A DNA stretch of 64,000 nucleotides from JAIEOG01 sp964611895. Lineage in GTDB: Bacteria > Bdellovibrionota > FAC87 > UBA2466. The stretch's first letter is position 1, and every line of letters begins with the position of its first letter. The notes under the pieces are model-generated. The model saw only the letters and a program-made list of their open reading frames with translations. It did no database searches and was not told the origin of the DNA. The position numbers were made by a program, and so were the translations under genes. This document shows positions 27,160 through 35,880 of this stretch, piece by piece. Location: assembly GCA_964611895.1 (NCBI GenBank), contig CAZTDN010000016.1, positions 1 to 64,000 of the forward strand, in the 5' to 3' direction.

Positions 27160-27633
27160 ATGGAAAAGCCCGTACTTGCTAGGAATACACTCAAGCCCGC
27201 TGCGTTTCAGACCCGGTTGATTGCGTTTTGCATCGATATGGTGATCCAGGGGTTTCTTGCGCTCATTCTCCAGTTTACGATTCCTTACCTGATGCCATTG
27301 GCAGTTTGGGTTTTTTATAAAACCCTGTTCGAATGCTCGGCAATTCAGGCCACTCCCGGAAAACGCGCCATGGAAATCCAAGTCGTAAGCGAATCCGGTG
27401 GCAGAATTACTCTCGGCAGGTCTTTCTTTAGAACGCTGATTGCGTTTCTATCGGTATTTACCTGTTTCTTGATCTACTTGTTGGCCTTGGTCACACCCAA
27501 GAAACAAACTTTTCATGACATTGCCTGTGAAACGCTTGTTGTCGAAGGCAAGCCTGACGGGAGTCCCATCCAGGCCTGGATAGATGAACTCATCGCTGTA
27601 GCAGAACGTATTCGCGCGCTCTTTAACCGTTAG
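27160..27633 (+). CDS. RDD-family membrane protein
   Basis: 157 residues from ATG 27160; the in-frame extension to 27031 overlaps the upstream region of the opposite gene and looks non-coding. Features of the RDD family: an early Arg and Asp in the first helix (FQTRLIAFCIDMVIQGFLAL), the ATPGKRAMEIQVVSE loop (G-K-x-x-x-x-x-V), a second pair of helices (FFRTLIAFLSVFTCFLIYLL) and KKQTFHDIACETLVV, matching the family's H-D element. RDD proteins are small inner-membrane proteins, some acting as sodium-proton antiporters or chaperones of other membrane proteins. Confidence 0.85.
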   Translation: MEKPVLARNTLKPAAFQTRLIAFCIDMVIQGFLALILQFTIPYLMPLAVWVFYKTLFECSAIQATPGKRAMEIQVVSESGGRITLGRSFFRTLIAFLSVFTCFLIYLLALVTPKKQTFHDIACETLVVEGKPDGSPIQAWIDELIAVAERIRALFNR

Positions 27634-27943
27634 CGGCTTTTTTTATATGATCGAAAATGGCGAGCAGGCGTTCGACGTTTTCTTTCTGCCCTGGCATCTT
27701 TGCGAAACCAAGCAGCTCGTTGGAAGCGACTTCAAGATTGTTCTTAAAGCCCGCTTGAACAAAGATGTTTCCATCTCCAACCAAGTGGATTTTCCAACCG
27801 TTCGAACTGCTCTCGCAATAGGCTTCGGACGGGAGTTCTGCCCAGTGGCTTTCTAACAAAGCCAGGCTTTCTTCATTCAAATAGCGGACCATGTAACGAG
27901 GGTACCGACCGAAGCCCAGAAGATCTAGTTTTTCTTCCGCCAC
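27623..27943 (-). CDS. Small cytoplasmic protein of unknown function
   Basis: 106 residues from GTG, no signal peptide or membrane segment. Mixed alpha/beta with WKIHLVGDGNIFVQ in the middle. It overlaps the end of the RDD gene by 11 bases (convergent) and follows the peptide transporter on the same strand by 19 bases, so it may share its transcript. Family not recognised. Confidence 0.6.
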   Translation of the reverse strand: MAEEKLDLLGFGRYPRYMVRYLNEESLALLESHWAELPSEAYCESSSNGWKIHLVGDGNIFVQAGFKNNLEVASNELLGFAKMPGQKENVERLLAIFDHIKKAANG

Positions 27944-27962
27944 GCCGCGCCAGACCGCGCGA

Positions 27963-29312
27963 TCAAGTGCTCGCTACAAAGGTGCGCACTTTGTACTGAG
28001 TCGCGATCCAAACAAAGATGAATGCGACGATAAAAATGAGCCCACCATAAAAAAAGAACTCCATCGCAGCAGATTTAAACGGGTTGATTTCAGAAACCAC
28101 TGCTGTGAGCAAATTACCAATGGAGGTCGTGAGCAGCCACAAACTCATCATCACGCCCTTCATGCTCTTGGGCGCCTGAGTGTAGGCAAACTCAAGCCCT
28201 GTGATCGAAACCAAAACCTCTGCCGCGGTCAGAATCAAGAATGGGCCAAACTGCCACGCAACATTGAGCTTCAGCCCTGAGTCCAAGAACAACTGGATGA
28301 CTCCCACCATCGCAAAGGATAGCCCGGTGCAAAGCATCCCGGCGCCCATCTTGCGCAGAGGGGTGACTTTGATTCCCATTTTTTCAATCGCCGGGTAAAC
28401 CCCAAAGCTCAAGAGTGGAATGAGCCCCATGACCAAAATGGGGTTTAAGGTCTGGATCTGCGAGGCCAACAAAGGCACGCCCCAAACCACGAGATCCATC
28501 TGTTCGGCTTGGAGAATCCACGTACTGCCCTGTTGATCCCAGAGCGCCCAAAACACCGCCACCGTGGAAAACACCGCTGAACAACCCAAAGCTGCCCGAG
28601 CGCCATCCACTTTCTCGGCGCCGTATTTCTTTTTAGCTTCGGAGTCTTTTCCCAGCAGAAGCAGCCCGGCAATAGGCAAAAAGGATGTTTTATTTTTGCC
28701 GCCGGTGGGAGGCACAATGACGTAGTGTTTTCGCCCCATCCAGAAAATCAATGTCGCGATGGCCATCAGAACGCCAGGGATCCCAAAAGCCACTCGAGGG
28801 CCGTAGTTAGGAAGCAACCACGGGATCAATATTGTCGAGAAAACGGAGCCAAAATTGATCATGAAATAAAACAAGTCGTAGACTTTGCTCACCAAGTGCT
28901 GATTCGACTTATTGAACTGATCCCCCACGAAGGACGAGACGCAGGGTTTGATACCGCCGCACCCCAACGCAATCAGGGCCAAACCAGCATAGAGGCCTTC
29001 CTTGGATTCAAACACAGCTAGGACCCCATGCCCGAGACAATAGAACAGCGAAAGGAACAGAATCGCCTTGTACTTTCCAAGAAATTTATCCGAAAGGTAG
29101 CCACCCAACAGCGGCAGAAAGTAGCACGCCATGATGAACAGGTGATAAACAGATTTGGCGCGATACTCGGGAAGCAGGAGGTGTCCGGTCATGAACACGA
29201 CGAGGATGCTACGCATCCCGTAGAAGCTAAAGCGCTCGCAGGCTTCATTCCCGACGATATACGCGATTTGTTGTGGAAATCCCAAAAACGTTTTTGCAGC
29301 TTTAGCGACCAT
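27963..29312 (-). CDS. POT-family proton-coupled peptide transporter
   Basis: 449 residues with about 12-14 membrane helices. The N-terminal signature YIVGNEACERFSFYGMRSIL holds the family's E-x-x-E-R-F-x-x-Y-G motif used for proton coupling and peptide binding; GGYLSDKFLGKYKAILFLS is the second signature. The length fits bacterial DtpT/DtpA-like symporters, which import di- and tripeptides. With the APC permease this supports a peptide- and amino-acid-using lifestyle. A divergent FKBP gene starts 95 bases away. Confidence 0.92.
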   Translation of the reverse strand: MVAKAAKTFLGFPQQIAYIVGNEACERFSFYGMRSILVVFMTGHLLLPEYRAKSVYHLFIMACYFLPLLGGYLSDKFLGKYKAILFLSLFYCLGHGVLAVFESKEGLYAGLALIALGCGGIKPCVSSFVGDQFNKSNQHLVSKVYDLFYFMINFGSVFSTILIPWLLPNYGPRVAFGIPGVLMAIATLIFWMGRKHYVIVPPTGGKNKTSFLPIAGLLLLGKDSEAKKKYGAEKVDGARAALGCSAVFSTVAVFWALWDQQGSTWILQAEQMDLVVWGVPLLASQIQTLNPILVMGLIPLLSFGVYPAIEKMGIKVTPLRKMGAGMLCTGLSFAMVGVIQLFLDSGLKLNVAWQFGPFLILTAAEVLVSITGLEFAYTQAPKSMKGVMMSLWLLTTSIGNLLTAVVSEINPFKSAAMEFFFYGGLIFIVAFIFVWIATQYKVRTFVAST

Positions 29313-29407
29313 TAGCTCCCCCTCTTGTCCACCTTTACCAAACGAAGCCGCATAGTAGAGAGCCTTTTGGCCGTTGGCAATTTCAGAAATCCTGGTATTT
29401 TTGTGGC

Positions 29408-29851
29408 ATGAAAAAACAAATTGCTCTCATTAGTTTTGTGGTTGCTACTCTGGTGGCTAACGCCTCAGTAGCGAAGAAGAAGGTAGAAATGCTGAAAATT
29501 GTAGACGGGTTGGAGTACACCGAAGAGAAAATCGGCACTGGTGACGAAGCCAAGCCAGGTAAAACGGTCGTCGTGCATTACACCGGCTGGTTGATCAAAG
29601 AGGGAACAAAAACCGAAAAAGGGACGCAGTTCGATTCGTCTCGAAGCGAGGGCCGAACACCTTTTGAATTTCCGCTGGGAGGCGGACGCGTAATTCAAGG
29701 TTGGGACAAAGGCTTTGCCGGCATGAAAATCGGGGGCAAACGAACGTTGTACCTCGCCCCTGAGATGGGTTACGGAACACGCGGAGCCCCTCCTGTGATT
29801 CCACCCAATGCAAAGCTGATGTTCGAAGTCGAATTGCTCGGACTCAAATAG
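29408..29851 (+). CDS. FKBP-type peptidyl-prolyl isomerase, exported
   Basis: 147 residues. Residues 1-22 are a signal peptide (LISFVVATLVANASVA). The rest is one FKBP domain: GKTVVVHYTGWLIKEG, GTQFDSSRSEGRTPFEFPLG, VIQGWDKGFAGMKIGGKRTL and APPVIPPNAKLMFEVELL, with the Tyr, Phe-Asp, Ile-Gln-Gly-Trp and Tyr residues of the active site. It assists folding of exported proteins in the periplasm, fitting a cell that exports many proteins. Convergent with gloB, 2 bases apart. Confidence 0.92.
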   Translation: MKKQIALISFVVATLVANASVAKKKVEMLKIVDGLEYTEEKIGTGDEAKPGKTVVVHYTGWLIKEGTKTEKGTQFDSSRSEGRTPFEFPLGGGRVIQGWDKGFAGMKIGGKRTLYLAPEMGYGTRGAPPVIPPNAKLMFEVELLGLK

Positions 29852-29853
29852 AT

Positions 29854-30606
29854 TCAACGAAACGTATTCTTGCGTTCGCGCAAGTCCGCAAACGCAGCAA
29901 CCGGATCCTCCGCAAGGCCCAGTGCCTTGCGGAAAACCGGATCCCCGACCCTCAAAAACGGGTTCGTACGACGCTCCTGAGCCATATTTCCTGGGATCGT
30001 GGACTTGCCCAGTGCCCTCAAACGCCGCACTTCTTCCACCCTCTCCTGCAGCTCTTTATCGTCGGGACTGAGTGAAAGTGCAAAACGCCCATTGTCTTGA
30101 GTGTACTCGTGGGCACACCATACCTGGGTAGAATCGGGTAGCCCAGCGAGGCGGCTGAGACTGTGCCACATCTGCGCCGGCGTCCCTTCGAATAAACGTC
30201 CGCAACCCAACAAAAAAAGTGTATCCCCGGTAAACACTGCGTGAGCGGCAGCAAGCCAAAGAGCCACATGGTGGCGAGTGTGGCCTGGGATAAACAACAC
30301 TTCAAAAGCCAAGTTTCCCCACTGCCAGAAGCCTTCGGAAAGTTCATGATCCATTCCGGCTATCCGCTCGCGATCCCCGGCTGGGCCCCAAATAGGGCAT
30401 TGAAACCGAGCTTTGAGTTCCAAATTGCCGCCGGTGTGATCCCAATGGTGGTGTGTGTTTACAATGCCATGCAAATCCCATTGTCGTTTTCCGAGTTCCT
30501 CCAACACGGGCGCGGCCGTCGACGGATCGATGGCCAGCGTCAGGCCGCCAGACCGAATGAGAAAGGCGTAATTGTCCACGAGCAAAGGGATGGGAATGAT
30601 TTCCAT
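29854..30606 (-). CDS. gloB: Hydroxyacylglutathione hydrolase (glyoxalase II)
   Basis: 250 residues from ATG 30606 (an in-frame start at 30642 adds 12 unlikely residues). Metallo-beta-lactamase fold with the zinc motif THHHWDHTGG (H-x-H-x-D-H), VLFIPGHTRHHVALWL, VFTGDTLFLLGCGRLFEG and CAHEYTQDNGRFAL, the last two distinctive for glyoxalase II. It hydrolyses S-lactoylglutathione to lactate and glutathione, finishing methylglyoxal detoxification in the cytoplasm. Length matches the family (about 250). Divergent from mutY by 64 bases. Confidence 0.9.
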   Translation of the reverse strand: MEIIPIPLLVDNYAFLIRSGGLTLAIDPSTAAPVLEELGKRQWDLHGIVNTHHHWDHTGGNLELKARFQCPIWGPAGDRERIAGMDHELSEGFWQWGNLAFEVLFIPGHTRHHVALWLAAAHAVFTGDTLFLLGCGRLFEGTPAQMWHSLSRLAGLPDSTQVWCAHEYTQDNGRFALSLSPDDKELQERVEEVRRLRALGKSTIPGNMAQERRTNPFLRVGDPVFRKALGLAEDPVAAFADLRERKNTFR

Positions 30607-30670
30607 GCGAGCCAGTAATCCAGACACAAGCCTCGATGACAAGACTCCTCGCCCAGATTAGGTTAACAGG

Positions 30671-31726
30671 ATGAACTCTCTGCCCACAGTGGTGGCTCGG
30701 CTCAGCGACTGGTATAACCGCGTTCAGCGGCCCCTCCCTTGGCGCGCAAGCCACGATCCCTATCGGATTTGGATTTCCGAGGTCATGCTCCAACAAACCC
30801 AAGCCGCCACCGTCATCCCCTACTATGAGCGTTTTTTAGAGCGTTTCCCCAACCTAGATGCTCTTGCGAATAGCCCCGAGAGTGAGGTGCTCCTCCGCTG
30901 GGCGGGTTTAGGGTACTACTCACGCGCAAAAAACCTGCGCAAAGCCGCGCAATACCTGGTCCAACAACACGGCGGAAACTTCCCCAAGAACCGCAAAGCG
31001 CTCTTGGAAATCCCTGGGATTGGACCGTACACTGCGGGCGCGGTACTCAGCATCGCTTTCGATCTGCCGGAACCCATTGTCGACGGAAATGTTCAGCGTG
31101 TGTTTGCCCGCTATTACACATTCGGTGAGCCCATTGAGTCCAAAACGGCAGGGATTTTCTTTTGGAATAAAGCGCAGGAGTGGGTGAGCTGCGCGGCTTC
31201 TGCGCGCATTTTGAATCAAGCTCTCATGGAACTGGGAGCCATGGTTTGTACCAAGGCGTCGCCCAAATGCATTCAATGTCCCCTTGTTACCGATTGTGCC
31301 GGGCACAGAACAGGTTCCGCCACAGAGTACCCAAAACGCGCCAAACGCCGACCCACCCAGGACGTGTGGTGGGGAGCATGGATACAGGAAAACCGCGGGC
31401 GTGTGCTCTTAACCCAAAATCCAGAAGGGAGCTGGTGGGCCGGCCTATGGGATCTTCCCCGCCTGGAGGCGAATTCGGAGCGAGCGGTCGAGAAAAAAGC
31501 ACGTGACTTCATTCACTCTCGCCCAAACTGGAAATGGAAAAAAAATCTCCCTTGGCAAAAACACACTGTGACGCACCACCGCATTCGCGTCGCCCCGTTT
31601 GTGGTAACAACGCCGGCAACTCGGCCCAACCCACCCGACCGGCAACGTTGGGTCCGCGTAGAGGAGCTGGAGAACTTTCCTCTTTCATCACTCGCGAAGA
31701 AGATTTTGAGTTCCTATCGGCGCTAG
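30671..31726 (+). CDS. mutY: A/G-specific adenine glycosylase MutY
   Basis: 351 residues, the usual MutY length. WISEVMLQQTQAATVIPYY contains the catalytic Glu; LEIPGIGPYTAGAVLSIAF is the helix-hairpin-helix; VDGNVQRVFARYY contains the catalytic Asp. VCTKASPKCIQCPLVTDC gives the C-x6-C-x2-C-x5-C iron-sulfur cluster. A C-terminal MutT-like domain (WWAGLWDLPRLE, TVTHHRIRVAPF) recognises 8-oxoguanine. The enzyme removes adenine mispaired with 8-oxoguanine. It precedes the malic enzyme gene by about 30 bases on the same strand. Confidence 0.93.
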   Translation: MNSLPTVVARLSDWYNRVQRPLPWRASHDPYRIWISEVMLQQTQAATVIPYYERFLERFPNLDALANSPESEVLLRWAGLGYYSRAKNLRKAAQYLVQQHGGNFPKNRKALLEIPGIGPYTAGAVLSIAFDLPEPIVDGNVQRVFARYYTFGEPIESKTAGIFFWNKAQEWVSCAASARILNQALMELGAMVCTKASPKCIQCPLVTDCAGHRTGSATEYPKRAKRRPTQDVWWGAWIQENRGRVLLTQNPEGSWWAGLWDLPRLEANSERAVEKKARDFIHSRPNWKWKKNLPWQKHTVTHHRIRVAPFVVTTPATRPNPPDRQRWVRVEELENFPLSSLAKKILSSYRR

Positions 31727-31754
31727 CCAAGCGGGATCTTTGCGGCTAGCATGA

Positions 31755-34079
31755 TTGGTTGTGAGCAAACGTAATCAAGATGACCGAGAAGCACTGGAAT
31801 ACCACCGCGCCGGACGACCTGGAAAAATAGAAGTCATTTCTTCGAAGTCCTGCAAAACCCAACGCGACCTCTCTCTCGCGTACTCCCCCGGAGTCGCTCA
31901 ACCGTGTATTGAAATCTCAAAACGTGCCAGCGATGTTTACCAATACACGGCCAAAGGAAACTTAGTCGCGGTAATCAGCAATGGAACGGCTGTGCTCGGG
32001 CTAGGCAACTTGGGACCATTAGCCGCAAAGCCCGTAATGGAAGGCAAAGGGATTCTCTTCAAACGATTTGCGGATATCGATGTTTTTGATTTGGAACTCA
32101 ACACGGAAAACCCAGACGAGTTTGTCCGGTGTGTGCAACTTTTGGAACCCACTTTTGGGGGAATCAACCTCGAAGATATCAAAGCTCCTGAGTGCTTCTA
32201 CATCGAAGAAAAACTCAAAGCGACGATGCAGATCCCCGTATTCCACGACGATCAGCACGGCACGGCGATTATCTCAGCAGCCGCCTTGCTCAACGCGATT
32301 GAACTCACCGGACGCAATATCGCCAAGACCAAACTCGTGATGAACGGCGCAGGCGCCGCTTCCATTGCATGCGCGAATTTGTACATTCGCCTAGGGGTGA
32401 AAAAAGAAAACCTCATCATGTGCGATAGCCAGGGCGTCATCTACCAAGGGCGCGAAAGCGGCATGAATGAATACAAAGCAGCTTTTGCGAACAAAACCAA
32501 GGCCCGTACTTTAGAAGAAGCCATGAAGGGGGCCGATGTTTTTGTTGGCTTGAGTGTCAAAGGGGCTGTGACCAAAGACATGATTGCTTCGCTCGCCAAA
32601 AAAGCCATTGTCTTCGCCATGGCCAATCCGGACCCAGAAATCGACTACGACACCGCCAAAAGCGTACGTAGTGACATCATCATGGCGACGGGGCGTTCAG
32701 ACTTTCCCAATCAGGTGAACAACGTATTGGGATTCCCATTCTTGTTTCGTGGGGCGCTCGATGTCCGAGCCAAAGCCATTAACGAAGAAATGAAAATCGC
32801 TGCGGTTTATGCGCTGGCGAAATTGGCGCAGCAAGAAGTTCCGGATTACGTCTCCAAAGCCTACGGTGGCGCGCAATTTCGATTTGGCCCTGAGTACATC
32901 ATTCCAAAACCGTTCGACACGCGCGTACTGCTCTGGGTCTGCCCCGCGGTCGCCAAGGCTGCCATGGAGAGTGGAGTCGCTCGTGAAAAAGTCGACTTGG
33001 CAGAATATACCGTCCAGCTCGAAAAACGACTTGGCCTGAGACAAAGTTTTGTTCGGGGCATTAAGGACAAGCTGCAAATCGATGGCTTAAAGCCGAAGGG
33101 AAAACTCGCCCGCATCGTATTTCCAGAAGGTTCGAACTCCAAGATTCTCAGTGCTTGCGATGTTATCGTCCAAGACCAGATTGCGGAACCCATTTTGCTA
33201 GGGAATGAGTCGCGCATTCGCGAAATGATCGCGGCACGCGGATTAGAGTCGTTGAAAAACGTCCAAATCATCACCCCTTCTACGGCACCCCTGCGCAAAG
33301 AGTACGCCGAGGCGTTCTGGTCGATCCGCCAACGCAAAGGCCTAACCCGAGAGCAGTCTTTTTCATTGATGAAAAATGAAAACTACTACGGCTCCATGAT
33401 GGTGCACTTAGGCCATGCGGATGGGCTCTTGAGCGGCGTCACCCAGTCTTATCCCGACACGATACGGCCTTTTTTGCAGACGGTGGGGAGCCGACCTGGG
33501 ACAAAAATTGCCGGCGTTTACATGATGCTCTTCAAGGAGAGGATACTCTTTTTTGGCGACACTACAGTAAATATCGAGCCCTCGGCTTCGGACTTGGCCG
33601 ATATCGCGATCAACTGCGCCATGGCGGCTAAGTTTTTTGATATTGAACCGCGCGTGGCCATGCTTTCGTTTAGCAACTACGGAAGCAACAACCACCCACT
33701 CTCCCAGAAAGTCCGTGAGGCGGTTCGGTTGGTGCGACTGCGAAAACCCGAATTGATCGTAGACGGAGAAATGCAGGCAGATTCGGCGGTGGTTCCGGAT
33801 ATTGGCAAAGAGGATTTTCCGTTTTCGGCTATTCAGGGCGATGCGAACGTGCTCATCTTCCCCGATCTGCAGTCGGCTAATATCTGTTACAAGCTAATGC
33901 AACGAATCGGGGGCGCCGAAGCTATTGGCCCGTGCCTCTTGGGAATGAATAAGCCTATCAATGTTCTTCAGCGCACCGCGGACGTGGATGAAATTGTAAA
34001 CATGGCCATGATTACAGTTTTGGAAATCCGCGAGTACGAAAAAATTAAATCCAAAAAAGCGGCTAAGGGCAGGCTTTAG
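31755..34079 (+). CDS. maeB: Malic enzyme with C-terminal phosphotransacetylase-like domain
   Basis: 774 residues, from TTG 31755 or more likely GTG 31761. Residues about 1-425 are malic enzyme: RDLSLAYSPGVAQPC, FKRFADIDVFDLELN, FHDDQHGTAIISAAALLNA, KLVMNGAGAASIACANL (NAD(P) site) and FAMANPDPEIDYD. The remaining 340 residues are a phosphate acetyltransferase-like domain (RIVFPEGSNSKIL, TVNIEPSASDLADIAIN), which in MaeB proteins is thought regulatory, responding to acetyl-CoA or acetyl phosphate. It converts malate to pyruvate and CO2 with NADP reduction. Likely co-transcribed with mutY. Confidence 0.92.
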   Translation: MVVSKRNQDDREALEYHRAGRPGKIEVISSKSCKTQRDLSLAYSPGVAQPCIEISKRASDVYQYTAKGNLVAVISNGTAVLGLGNLGPLAAKPVMEGKGILFKRFADIDVFDLELNTENPDEFVRCVQLLEPTFGGINLEDIKAPECFYIEEKLKATMQIPVFHDDQHGTAIISAAALLNAIELTGRNIAKTKLVMNGAGAASIACANLYIRLGVKKENLIMCDSQGVIYQGRESGMNEYKAAFANKTKARTLEEAMKGADVFVGLSVKGAVTKDMIASLAKKAIVFAMANPDPEIDYDTAKSVRSDIIMATGRSDFPNQVNNVLGFPFLFRGALDVRAKAINEEMKIAAVYALAKLAQQEVPDYVSKAYGGAQFRFGPEYIIPKPFDTRVLLWVCPAVAKAAMESGVAREKVDLAEYTVQLEKRLGLRQSFVRGIKDKLQIDGLKPKGKLARIVFPEGSNSKILSACDVIVQDQIAEPILLGNESRIREMIAARGLESLKNVQIITPSTAPLRKEYAEAFWSIRQRKGLTREQSFSLMKNENYYGSMMVHLGHADGLLSGVTQSYPDTIRPFLQTVGSRPGTKIAGVYMMLFKERILFFGDTTVNIEPSASDLADIAINCAMAAKFFDIEPRVAMLSFSNYGSNNHPLSQKVREAVRLVRLRKPELIVDGEMQADSAVVPDIGKEDFPFSAIQGDANVLIFPDLQSANICYKLMQRIGGAEAIGPCLLGMNKPINVLQRTADVDEIVNMAMITVLEIREYEKIKSKKAAKGRL

Positions 34080-34080
34080 C

Positions 34081-34785
34081 TTATTTAGGGTCTAGAACGC
34101 GAAACTCTCCATCCTCGAGGCAATAGAGGATATTGCGATCTACCAGCGCTTTGCCCAACCTCCACCGCAGCAAGATAGCAGCGGCAGACTCTTTGAATTT
34201 ATCCAAGCGCTCTTCAAACTCCTGAATTTGCATTTCCGACAAGCCCATTTCGCGAGCGTGCTTTTTGATGTTGAGCGCGGTTACCCCTCGGTAATACGGA
34301 AAAACCATGGTGCTCGTGTTCAGATCCACTTGAGTGGGGAGGATCATCGGAATTCCTTTTTGGGAATACGTACGTGTCAAAATAAGATTTTCTTCTAAAC
34401 GATCGCGGTCCTGAAAAACTTTGACCACTTCGCGATCCCCGCCTCGTTCGGCAAGGTAGACATGCCCCTCGGTTCCGTTGCCTAGCAATTCAACCACTTG
34501 ATACTCCAACGGCCCCACCGACAAGCGACTGCCGGGCTTGCGGGCGGCGCGGAGCATCGACTCAGGTACAAAGGGGTTTTCCGTGTGAAAGGACTGCACC
34601 CACGGCTCGAGTTGGCGGCGAAACGCATCGACAGAGGACGCGGGGGGCATGGCCGTGAGTCGATCGGCGTGGATGAGGTTGGGAAAAAACTTTCCGCAAG
34701 CGGCGCTCCAAACCTGCGCCCCAGCAAGCCCCGAGAAGCCGTAAACCAAAACCAAGCTTCGAATAAGCACGGCCGATACTACCAC
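34081..34785 (-). CDS. Exported minimal protein-kinase-like protein
   Basis: 234 residues from GTG (start uncertain; GTG 34770 is an alternative). Residues 1-23 resemble a signal peptide. The kinase N-lobe is clear: VVELLGNGTEGHVYLAER (Gly-rich loop 101-107), EVVKVF (Lys122) and an acidic helix-C candidate near 131. The C-lobe is very short: GKALVDRNILYCLEDGEFRV (Asp216, Asn218 as catalytic-loop candidates; no HRD) and a final LDPK where DFG would be, after which the protein stops. This size and layout resemble minimal kinases such as the HopBF1 effectors. Activity is unproven. The gene converges with maeB and has a perfect palindrome 6 bases before its start. Confidence 0.65.
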   Translation of the reverse strand: MVVSAVLIRSLVLVYGFSGLAGAQVWSAACGKFFPNLIHADRLTAMPPASSVDAFRRQLEPWVQSFHTENPFVPESMLRAARKPGSRLSVGPLEYQVVELLGNGTEGHVYLAERGGDREVVKVFQDRDRLEENLILTRTYSQKGIPMILPTQVDLNTSTMVFPYYRGVTALNIKKHAREMGLSEMQIQEFEERLDKFKESAAAILLRWRLGKALVDRNILYCLEDGEFRVLDPK

Positions 34786-34791
34786 GATTTC

Positions 34792-34829
34792 GGTACGCGG
34801 TACCTTTTGTGCAAAAGGTACCGCGTACC
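34792..34829. repeat. Perfect 18-bp-arm palindrome (GGTAC family)
   Basis: Arm GGTACGCGGTACCTTTTG pairs perfectly with its reverse complement across TG. It is identical to the element at 11403-11440 except for one central base. Here it lies 6 bases upstream of the minus-strand kinase-like frame, not after a stop codon. Confidence 0.85.
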
Positions 34830-34836
34830 AAAGAGC

Positions 34837-34865
34837 TTGACGGAGAATACATACATTTGTATGGT
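34837..34865 (+). promoter_or_regulatory. Candidate sigma-70 promoter with no gene downstream
   Basis: TTGACG at 34837-34842, a 17-base spacer, then TATGGT at 34860-34865. The spacer and -10 also form an imperfect palindrome (ACATACA/TGTATGGT). Downstream on this strand there is only a five-codon frame and the nested hairpin at 34927-34981, so a short untranslated RNA is possible. Confidence 0.45.
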
Positions 34866-34926
34866 ATTTAAATGGAAGGGAGGTTCTAGCGACATACCAT
34901 TTTAATTAGCGTCTACGTGCTTACCC

Positions 34927-34981
34927 GGGGGATCGGATCCCAATATGCTGCGCCTAACCCCTTAGGCGCTTCCGATCCCCC
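34927..34981. repeat. Nested hairpin at the end of the LysR gene
   Basis: Outer arms GGGGGATCGGA (34927-34937) and TCCGATCCCCC (34971-34981) are perfectly complementary. Inside is a second perfect hairpin, GCGCCTAA (34950-34957), loop CCCC, TTAGGCGC (34962-34969). The stop codon of the LysR gene lies in the inner stem. It could end transcription from either side, but no T-run follows. Confidence 0.75.
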
Positions 34982-35832
34982 GCTCCAATTCTTCTTTCAG
35001 CAACCCAATAGTGCGGGTCATCACGCGATTCTTGGGCCATATCGCCNNNNNNNNNNNNNNNNAAAACTCGCAACGCGGGTTTGCAATGCGGGATCACAAA
35101 ATCGGGAATCATCGTCCAGTAATCTGTGTTTTGAATGGCAGCCAGAGCTACCATATAACTATCGTAGTAAAACTGAATCTTGGGTTTGATATCTTTTTCT
35201 CGGAAAAACGGATGCGCATCACAGCTTTCAATCCCTTGAAACCCCCGCGCCGCCGCCGCAGGATAGGAGGAAACCTGACGCAGCTGATCCCCGGGCTTCT
35301 TGCTCGCCAGAGGGTGCCCATCGCGAACCACCACGCGCAAATGGCCCGTAAACAAAGTTTCTATATTCACATCCGGATTAGGCTGCGGTCCCAAACAGAT
35401 CCCAAAATCAATTTCTCCTTCTGAAGCTCGGCGCAAAACTTCAGCGGATCGCAGGCTATAAGTCTCCGCACTAAGCATCGGGTGCGCTTTCAAAACACGC
35501 AGCCACGCTGGCACCAGAAACTGCTCGCTGAACAGATGCGTCCCTGCCAATCGATAATGTCCCCGCAACTCCACCTGATCCGAAACCAACTCCTCTCGGA
35601 TTTTCGCAGTTTCATTGAGCAGGTTTCTCGCTCGCTCGGCCAAGAGTTTGCCATGATTAGTTAGCACGACTCGTTTGCCCTGCTTTACGAAAAGCTCTCT
35701 CCCCAGCTCCTCCTCTAAAGCAGCGATGCTGTGGCTAACCGCGCTAGCACTTATCGCCAAAGTTTTGGAAGCCTTGCCAATATGCTCTAAGCGCGCGGCC
35801 TCCAAAAAATATGTCAGTTGATCTAATTTCAT
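34962..35832 (-). CDS. LysR-type transcriptional regulator (contains assembly gap)
   Basis: About 290 residues. Residues 1-62 are the winged helix-turn-helix (MKLDQLTYFLEAARLEHIGK, ALEEELGRELFVKQGKRVVL), then the LysR substrate-binding domain (DFGICLGPQPNPDVNIETLF). Sixteen Ns interrupt it at 35047-35062. Read straight through, the frame after the gap ends at 34954 in unlikely sequence; shifted by one base it gives AIWPKNRVMTRTIGLLKEEL then ERGIGSA and a stop at 34962, a convincing LysR C-terminus. The true gap length must therefore be a multiple of three. Divergent from the hydrazine-type operon, it is the probable regulator, sensing an unknown small molecule. Confidence 0.88.
35047..35062. 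other. Assembly gap of 16 N
   Basis: Run of N inside the LysR gene. The flanking reading frames show that 16 is not the true length. Confidence 0.98.
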
Positions 35833-35859
35833 CCCAACCCCACGCGATTCATTTAGTTT

Positions 35860-35880
35860 TTTTCAGTAATAAACTGAAAA
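35860..35880. promoter_or_regulatory. Candidate LysR operator
   Basis: TTTTCAGT (35860-35867) and ACTGAAAA (35873-35880) form a perfect 8-base inverted repeat with a 5-base spacer, in the 107-base gap between the divergent regulator and the cupin-MetRS gene. It fits the T-n11-A dyad of LysR binding sites, and LysR regulators commonly bind exactly such divergent promoters. Confidence 0.55.

Noticed and set aside
26812..27381. Full 189-codon minus-strand frame as one gene
   Set aside because: The part beyond 27009 has no coding character and lies over the start of the RDD gene.
34927..34981. Standard rho-independent terminator
   Set aside because: Stems are strong but no T-run follows on either strand, so it was kept as a structured repeat.
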